Shown one piece after another: positions 7,699-12,024 of a stretch of DNA of 12,024 nucleotides (positions are counted from its first letter, which is position 1; the number at the start of each line of letters is the position of its first letter). The notes under the pieces are model-generated. The model ran no database searches, had not been told where the DNA came from, and was given only the letters and a program-made list of their open reading frames with translations. The stretch comes from Acidithiobacillus ferruginosus (lineage in GTDB: Bacteria > Pseudomonadota > Gammaproteobacteria > Acidithiobacillales > Acidithiobacillaceae). A program made the translations under genes and the position numbers. The stretch spans positions 1 to 12,024 of the forward strand of contig NZ_JABBDR010000170.1 in assembly GCF_018854495.1 (NCBI RefSeq). The letters are read 5' to 3'.

Positions 7699-9840
7699 AT
7701 GGCCTGGCTCCGTTTACCCCGTTTCCGTCGCGCCGTAAACGTGTTCAATCCAAAGTTGTTCGAAAACCTTTCGCTTGCGGCCTTTCTGGCCTGGGTCGGT
7801 CTGGGTTCGGATGCCTTGTCTTCCTCCGCTTACGGTCCACCGGAAATCTATTATGCCCTGAAGGGCCATGAATATCTGGCCGTTTTCCTGGCCATCGGCA
7901 TCCCGATTTCGGTGTTTGTCATTTCGGCGGGTTACAGACAGGTCATCGCCCTGTTCCCCGATGGTGGTGGCGGATATCACACCGCGTCCACCCTGTTAGG
8001 GCCGAAAGCCGGCCTGGTGAGTGGCGCTGCGCTGATCGTCGACTATGTCTTGACGGCGGCGATTTCAGTGGCATCGGGTACCGAGGCGCTGTTGAGCACC
8101 ATGCCCGCCTCCTGGTACAGCGAACGCATTCTTCTGGATGTCGCGATACTGTTGTTCCTGATCTTCATCAATCTGCGTGGCATGAAGGAATCCATCAAGA
8201 TTCTGCTGCCCATCTTTATGGCCTTCATCCTGACCCACACCATATTGCTCGGCTGGGGCCTGCTGAGTCATATAGGCGCCGTGCCGGACATCGCCTACAA
8301 CACCGTCGCGAGTGTTCGGCAGGATGGCACGCAGTACGGCTGGATATTCATCGTGGCGCTGATATTGCGGGCCTTCAGCCTGGGAGGTGGTACCTATACG
8401 GGTTTGGAGGCCGTAGCCAACGGTGTGCACATTATGCGTGAGCCGCGTGTGCAGACCGGCCAGCGCACGATGACCCTGCTGGCGACCTCGCTGTCTCTGG
8501 TCGCCGGCAGTCTGATCTTTTTATACCTGATGTATCAGGTGCACGGCCAGGCGGGGCAAACGCTGAATGCGGTGCTCTATGGCGCGATTACGCAGGGGTG
8601 GACGGTGGGGGGAGTCCCCTTCGGCCCGACAGCCACTCTGCTGACTCTGCTGACCGAGGGTCTGCTCCTCTTCATCGCCGCTAATACGGGTATCATCACG
8701 GCACCCATCGTCATGGCGAATATGGCCGTCGATCGTTGGCTGCCGGAGCGTTTTTCCTATCTGTCGGATCGCTTCGTGTCGCGTAACGGCGTGTTGCTCA
8801 TTGGTTTCGCGGCCGTGGTTATCCTACTGATGACGGGGGGGCATGTCAGCATTCTGGTGGTACTGTACAGTATCAACGTATTCATCACCTTTACCCTGAC
8901 CATGGCGGGATTGAGTCGGCACTGGTTTGCCCAGCGCGATAAAGAGCCACTCTGGCGGGGCCGGCTTGCGGTCAGTGTGCTGGGCTTTGTGGTCACGGCC
9001 TCCATTCTCGCCATCACCATTTTCGAAAAATTCGATGCCGGCGGCTGGTTCACCCTGCTGGTCACCGCGATTGTGGTGGGTCTCGGGTACCTGATCTATC
9101 GCCATTACAAGAGTATCAGCAAAATCACTGCCGAACTGGATGAGACCATGCTGGACGTGGTGCCCGAGCATCTGGAGTCCGGCCCCAACCTGCCCCTCGA
9201 TCCGCGTGGCGCCACTGCCGTATTTTTTGTCAGCCGTTTTGACGGATTGGGGCTGCACACCCTGCTGACTGCGCACCGTATGGTCGGCGGCTTCGTCAAG
9301 AACTATGTATTCCTGCTCGCGGGCATCGTGGGGCAGGGCGAATTCAAGGGTATCAAGGCCCTGGAGGACCTGAAGGTATATGTGGAAACCGAGGCCAACC
9401 AGTATATGGCCTTTTGCCGCAATGAAGGGATGGCGGCGACCTGGTTCGCCACCTATTCCACCGACCGTATCCTGGCGATGGAGGAACTGGCCAATGTCGC
9501 CATTCGCTATTTTCCGCAGAGCATCTTCTTTGCCGGACGGGTGATTGACACGTCTGCGCAGGGACCCTTCCATGGGTTGCTGCACGATGAAGTCAGCTTC
9601 ATCATCCAGGATCGCCTGCAGCATGACGGTTTCAGCATGATGATCGTGCCCGTGCATGTGCGCGGTATTCCGAGCCAGCCGCCGAATATCGTTCTGCCCA
9701 TTTCCATGTCGCCCGATCTGGAGCTGGTGCAGAATGAAGAGGTAAAAAAAGAAGAGGCCAGGGTTCGCGCGGCAGCCAAGGCGCAGGCCGCCATCCAGAC
9801 GAACATACAGGAGTCTGTCCCCCATGCTGGTTCGGAATGA
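7699..9840 (+). CDS. APC-superfamily permease, KimA/KUP-like (probable K+ transporter)
   Basis: The 713-residue membrane protein has about twelve hydrophobic segments between residues 24 and 471, then a cytosolic region of about 240 residues ending in a charged tail (VKKEEARVRAAAKAQ). The first segment contains GSDALSSSAYGPPEI, closely matching the GSDALSS-AYG-EEI motif of the KimA (YdaO)/KUP group; D38 and Y45 keep the spacing of the potassium-site residues reported for Bacillus subtilis KimA, and T119/S123 fall in the equivalent third segment. KimA-type proteins are proton-coupled potassium importers gated through a USP-like cytosolic domain; here the C-terminal region is compatible with such a domain. 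Many databases simply label these amino acid permeases, and substrate cannot be settled from sequence alone. ATG 7699 has GAGGA (7686-7690) 8 nt upstream, overlapping the stop of the transpeptidase gene. Confidence 0.8.
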   Translation: MAWLRLPRFRRAVNVFNPKLFENLSLAAFLAWVGLGSDALSSSAYGPPEIYYALKGHEYLAVFLAIGIPISVFVISAGYRQVIALFPDGGGGYHTASTLLGPKAGLVSGAALIVDYVLTAAISVASGTEALLSTMPASWYSERILLDVAILLFLIFINLRGMKESIKILLPIFMAFILTHTILLGWGLLSHIGAVPDIAYNTVASVRQDGTQYGWIFIVALILRAFSLGGGTYTGLEAVANGVHIMREPRVQTGQRTMTLLATSLSLVAGSLIFLYLMYQVHGQAGQTLNAVLYGAITQGWTVGGVPFGPTATLLTLLTEGLLLFIAANTGIITAPIVMANMAVDRWLPERFSYLSDRFVSRNGVLLIGFAAVVILLMTGGHVSILVVLYSINVFITFTLTMAGLSRHWFAQRDKEPLWRGRLAVSVLGFVVTASILAITIFEKFDAGGWFTLLVTAIVVGLGYLIYRHYKSISKITAELDETMLDVVPEHLESGPNLPLDPRGATAVFFVSRFDGLGLHTLLTAHRMVGGFVKNYVFLLAGIVGQGEFKGIKALEDLKVYVETEANQYMAFCRNEGMAATWFATYSTDRILAMEELANVAIRYFPQSIFFAGRVIDTSAQGPFHGLLHDEVSFIIQDRLQHDGFSMMIVPVHVRGIPSQPPNIVLPISMSPDLELVQNEEVKKEEARVRAAAKAQAAIQTNIQESVPHAGSE

Positions 9841-10888
9841 ACGGCGGCCCCTTGCGCGGGGCCCGCTGATGGTCGATATCGCCGGCCTGCGGCCCACGGC
9901 CGCCGAATGTGCCATGCTGCGCCAGCCTGCCGTCGGCGGTGTCATCCTTTTTGCCCGCAACTGTGCCGACGCCGGACAGGTGCGGGCCCTGTGCGCGGAG
10001 CTGCATGCCTTGCGCACCACTCCCCTTCTTGTCGGCATAGATCAGGAAGGCGGACGGGTACAGCGTCTGCGTGCGGGGGTGACGCGTTTCCCGCCCATGG
10101 CGACCCTGGGGCGTCTGGCGGATCGTGACGGGCTGGAAAGTGCGCGGGTGGCGGCCGAAGACTGGGGCCTTCTGCTTGGTACGGAACTTCGGGATCTCGG
10201 CGTTGATCTGGATTTTACCCCCTGCGTGGATCTGGATCGCGGTATCTCTGCGGTGATCGGCGATCGCGCCATCCACCGCGATCCCGTATGGGTGGGCGCT
10301 ATTGCGGCAGCACTCTGGAAGGGTATGGCCCGGACCGGCCTGCAGGGGGTCGCCAAGCATTTCCCCGGTCACGGGGCGGTAGCCGCGGACTCTCATCTCG
10401 ATTTGCCGCTGGATGATCGCCCGTTCAGCGCCATTCAGGAAGACCTCCAGCCCTTTGCGGCCCTGATCGCCGCAGGAATTCCGGCGATCATGCCCGCGCA
10501 TTGTCTTTATCCCAGGGTGGATGGTGAACATCCTGCCGGTTTCTCTCCGCGCTGGTTGCAGGACGTTCTCCGTAAAGAGATGGGTTTCACCGGTGTGGTG
10601 GTCAGTGACGACCTCAGCATGGCGGGCGCCCATGGTGCGGGCGACATGGCTGCCCGGGTGGATGCGGCACTGACGGCGGGCGCCGACCTGTTGCTGGTCT
10701 GTAACGATCCGGAAGGTGCGGAAACGGCCATCGCGCATGTACAGTCCAGGGATGCACTCCCGACGGGTGACCGCCTGGAGCGTCTCGCCGGTAGCGCCGC
10801 CACGGCCGCCCTGTCCGCGGCTGACCGGGTGCGCTGCGTGCAGCAGATCGGAGAATTACGGGCGCTCGCTCCCGGATGCACGGACTGA
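9824..10888 (+). CDS. nagZ: Beta-N-acetylhexosaminidase NagZ (GH3)
   Basis: Cytosolic glycoside hydrolase family 3 enzyme that removes N-acetylglucosamine from GlcNAc-anhydroMurNAc peptides during peptidoglycan recycling. The 354-residue product aligns with E. coli NagZ (341). It has the DQEGGRVQR loop (73-81), KHFPGHG (178-184) with the following D189-S-H191 catalytic dyad characteristic of NagZ, MPAH, and SDDLSM with the nucleophile D262. ATG 9824 is supported by CAGGAG (9808-9813) 10 nt upstream; a second possible start at ATG 9869 lacks this. The gene overlaps the permease by 17 nt and closes the long + strand cluster. No anhydro-sugar kinase or AmpG gene is in view, but the transpeptidase two genes upstream also concerns the wall. 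Confidence 0.95.
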   Translation: MLVRNERRPLARGPLMVDIAGLRPTAAECAMLRQPAVGGVILFARNCADAGQVRALCAELHALRTTPLLVGIDQEGGRVQRLRAGVTRFPPMATLGRLADRDGLESARVAAEDWGLLLGTELRDLGVDLDFTPCVDLDRGISAVIGDRAIHRDPVWVGAIAAALWKGMARTGLQGVAKHFPGHGAVAADSHLDLPLDDRPFSAIQEDLQPFAALIAAGIPAIMPAHCLYPRVDGEHPAGFSPRWLQDVLRKEMGFTGVVVSDDLSMAGAHGAGDMAARVDAALTAGADLLLVCNDPEGAETAIAHVQSRDALPTGDRLERLAGSAATAALSAADRVRCVQQIGELRALAPGCTD

Positions 10889-10912
10889 TGCACGGCCCAG
10901 AATGTTAACCCC

Positions 10913-10940
10913 TTGTTTTTCCCGCGTCGCGTATTAGAAT
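10913..10940 (+). promoter_or_regulatory. Probable sigma70 promoter of the rpsF operon
   Basis: TTGTTT (10913-10918) and TAGAAT (10935-10940) are separated by 16 bp. The -10 matches consensus at five of six positions; the -35 keeps only the TTG core. Transcription would start near 10947-10949, about 8-10 nt before the first arm of the leader structure. The -10 sits inside the perfect dyad at 10929-10944. Confidence 0.55.
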
Positions 10941-10944
10941 ACGC
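10929..10944. promoter_or_regulatory. Perfect 7-bp dyad overlapping the rpsF -10 (GCGTATT-AG-AATACGC)
   Basis: GCGTATT (10929-10935) and AATACGC (10938-10944) are perfectly inverted with a 2-bp centre. The dyad straddles the candidate -10 TAGAAT. It could be an operator or a chance palindrome; no regulator is suggested by the context. Confidence 0.35.
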
Positions 10945-10956
10945 CCTCACCTTTTA

Positions 10957-11006
10957 CTCCTTGTTCGGGCGATGGGCGTCCGGACTCCGCAGTGAACCAC
11001 AAGGAG
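10957..11006 (+). promoter_or_regulatory. S6:S18 complex-binding leader (rpsF operon autoregulation), probable
   Basis: CTCCTTGT (10957-10964) is perfectly complementary over 8 bp to ACAAGGAG (10999-11006), which contains the rpsF Shine-Dalgarno sequence. Inside this stem is a hairpin, CGGGCG (10966-10971) with CGTCCG (10977-10982), with a 5-nt loop and one G-U pair. The 3' strand between hairpin and stem (10983-10998) is unpaired and contains CCG (10987-10989). A stem, a hairpin and a bulge presenting a conserved CCG is exactly the published description of the S6:S18 binding motif, which mimics the S6:S18 site on 16S rRNA. Binding would stabilise the stem and shut off initiation at rpsF. The pairing is seen directly; the regulatory role is inferred from family knowledge. 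Confidence 0.75.
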
Positions 11007-11012
11007 CAACTT

Positions 11013-11417
11013 TTGCGTCATTATGAAATTGTGTTTCTGGTCCATCCTGACCAGAGTGAACAGGTCCCCCAGATGATCGAGCGCTACCGCGGCATGATCG
11101 AGAGCGACGGCGGGCATTTTCATCGCTTGGAGGACTGGGGCCGCCGGCAACTGGCCTACCCCATCAAGAAGGCCCACAAGGCGCACTATGTGCTGATGAA
11201 CATAGAGTGCAGCAGTGTTGCGCTGGCGGAACTGGAGGACGCTTTCCGCTTCAACGACGCGGTATTGCGCCATCTGATGCTGGCCCGCGATGAAGCCGTC
11301 ACCAGCCCTTCCTTCCTGGCCCGCGATGAGACTGACCGTCGGGAACGCAGCGAAGAGACCGCCGAAGGCGAAGGCGAACCGGATCACAGCGCTAACGAAG
11401 CCGTAGTGACGGCTTAA
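11013..11417 (+). CDS. rpsF: 30S ribosomal protein S6
   Basis: S6 binds S18 and the central domain of 16S rRNA in the platform of the small subunit. The 134-residue product is the usual length and nearly identical in order to E. coli S6: [24 protein letters not shown] at the start, [34 protein letters not shown], and an acidic C-terminal tail. The start is placed at TTG 11013: E. coli S6 begins MRHYEIVF, and AAGGAG (11001-11006) lies 6 nt before this TTG. A GTG at 10992 would add seven residues, place the start codon inside the leader structure and leave the Shine-Dalgarno within the coding region. It is 15 nt upstream of rpsR; priB, found between them in E. coli, is absent. Confidence 0.95.
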   Translation: MRHYEIVFLVHPDQSEQVPQMIERYRGMIESDGGHFHRLEDWGRRQLAYPIKKAHKAHYVLMNIECSSVALAELEDAFRFNDAVLRHLMLARDEAVTSPSFLARDETDRRERSEETAEGEGEPDHSANEAVVTA

Positions 11418-11432
11418 TCAAGGAGATTTCAG

Positions 11433-11711
11433 ATGGCATTTAATCGGGACAGAGATCGGGATAGTGGTGATGGCGACAAGCGTGGCGGCGGCAGCAACTT
11501 TACCCGCCGTCGCAAGTTCTGCCGGTTCAGGGCGGAAGGTGTCAAAGAGATCGACTACAAGGATCTGAAGACCTTGCAGGCCTATGTGGGCGAGACGGGT
11601 AAGATCGTCCCCAGCCGGATTACCGGAACCAGCAACCTCTATCAGCGGCAGTTGACCACTGCGATCAAACGCGCCCGTTTTCTGGCGTTACTGCCCTACG
11701 TCGTGCGTTAA
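11433..11711 (+). CDS. rpsR: 30S ribosomal protein S18
   Basis: S18 is the partner of S6 on the 30S platform. The 92-residue product contains the conserved core [30 protein letters not shown], and [11 protein letters not shown]. It is longer than the 75-residue E. coli protein because of an N-terminal Arg/Asp/Gly-rich extension (about residues 4-21, [16 protein letters not shown]). ATG 11433 has AAGGAG (11420-11425) 7 nt upstream, so the extension is translated. It is co-transcribed with rpsF, from which it is separated by 15 nt. Confidence 0.96.
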   Translation: MAFNRDRDRDSGDGDKRGGGSNFTRRRKFCRFRAEGVKEIDYKDLKTLQAYVGETGKIVPSRITGTSNLYQRQLTTAIKRARFLALLPYVVR

Positions 11712-11726
11712 GGCGCCGGCGCTCCG

Positions 11727-12024
11727 GTGGCGGTGCAGCCAGAAGGCGGAGTCCTCCGCTGGTTTCTTAGCGGACGCTGGCAAGCTGGTGTCAGTATTGC
11801 TGTACTGTTCAGCGCGTCGGGCCTGATTCCCTTTCTTGCCGTGCCGTTGCTGCTCAACTGTGTCGCTCTGGTGGCGCTGGTTACTTTGCAGGCGGGGCGC
11901 AAGGAGAGTCTCGAGGTGCTGGTGATTGCCGGAATCGCCTCCGCACTGTTCACGCTGAACCCATGGTATGGTGTCGCCTTTGCGCTGGTGGCCTGGCTGC
12001 CGGGACGGCTGTTGGGAGAGGGGT
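11727..12024 (+). CDS. DUF2232 (YybS-like) membrane protein, N-terminal part
   Basis: The frame following rpsR is open from its stop to the right edge with no stop codon, so the gene is cut by the window. The translation has two strongly hydrophobic stretches: GVSIAVLFSASGLIPFLAVP with the following leucine-rich segment, and VLVIAGIASALF through FALVAWLPGRLLG. This agrees with the polytopic DUF2232 proteins commonly found between rpsR and rplI in proteobacteria. Their function is unknown. Start candidates are GTG 11727 or GTG 11733; neither has a clear ribosome binding site, so coupling to rpsR (15 nt upstream) is likely. Family call rests on hydrophobicity and position, not on a strong motif. 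Confidence 0.6.
   Translation, partial: MAVQPEGGVLRWFLSGRWQAGVSIAVLFSASGLIPFLAVPLLLNCVALVALVTLQAGRKESLEVLVIAGIASALFTLNPWYGVAFALVAWLPGRLLGEG

Noticed and set aside
9742..9840. Run of seven A (GTAAAAAAAGAA) near the end of the permease gene as a frameshift site fusing it to NagZ
   Set aside because: A -1 shift does not enter the nagZ frame; only a +1 shift would, and nagZ has its own good ribosome binding site and start. The A run simply encodes lysines in a charged tail.
8824..10038. A 404-codon minus-strand open frame opposite the permease and nagZ, plus a 368-codon one opposite nagZ
   Set aside because: Both are shadows of conserved membrane and glycosidase coding sequence; composition is atypical for protein.
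10875..10895. Direct repeat GATGCACGG (10875-10883 and 10887-10895) across the nagZ stop codon
   Set aside because: Only two short copies with a 12-bp period; no other copies seen nearby and no plausible function.
10889..10925. T-rich stretch after nagZ as an intrinsic terminator
   Set aside because: No GC-rich hairpin precedes the T run at 10916-10920; the stretch is better explained as the -35 side of the rpsF promoter.
1..12024. Mobile element, prophage, CRISPR, toxin-antitoxin or secondary-metabolite system
   Set aside because: No transposase, integrase, terminal repeats, regular spacer array, or compositional break was seen; nearly all of the sequence is accounted for by conserved genes.

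Overview
The window is ordinary, densely packed chromosomal DNA of roughly 60% GC from a Gram-negative proteobacterium. CysM, RlmD, NagZ, S6 and S18 can all be aligned by eye with their gammaproteobacterial counterparts. An outer membrane is implied by a lipobox protein and a YdbH-like inter-membrane protein. The overall look (S6-S18-DUF2232 order, KimA-like permease, no priB between rpsF and rpsR) would fit an Acidithiobacillus-like organism, but that placement is inference. There is no phage, insertion sequence, CRISPR array, tRNA, rRNA or abrupt change in composition.

Layout. (1) Positions 2-517 hold the 3' end of an SPFH/band-7 (paraslipin/QmcA-type) gene on the + strand. It converges on pgl (6-phosphogluconolactonase, - strand, 599-1309). 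(2) The 106-bp gap between the divergent pgl and cysM starts carries a perfect 8-bp dyad (1340-1365) and a -10-like TATGAT. (3) From 1416 to 10888 eight + strand genes run almost without gaps, the largest being 11 nt and four junctions overlapping: cysM, a YdbH-like AsmA-type protein, a DUF1318 lipoprotein that looks like YnbE and YdbL in one chain, a PolB-like 3'-5' exonuclease, rlmD, a YkuD L,D-transpeptidase, a KimA-like permease and nagZ. (4) A 124-bp gap holds a sigma70-like promoter and a leader RNA that fits the S6:S18 autoregulatory motif. It is followed by rpsF (probably starting at TTG), rpsR and the start of a DUF2232 membrane protein cut by the right edge.

How the genes relate. 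The YdbH-like protein and the lipoprotein next to it probably form an envelope-spanning lipid-transport pair. The L,D-transpeptidase and NagZ belong to peptidoglycan modification and recycling. The permease probably moves potassium or another small solute. CysM makes cysteine (or S-sulfocysteine from thiosulfate), RlmD methylates 23S rRNA, and S6/S18 belong to the 30S platform. The long cluster looks like transcriptional convenience rather than one pathway.

I found no undescribed defence or mobile system. The items most worth a second look are the rpsF leader with its Shine-Dalgarno-sequestering stem and bulged CCG, the compact YdbH plus fused YnbE-YdbL pair, and the operator-like dyad between pgl and cysM.
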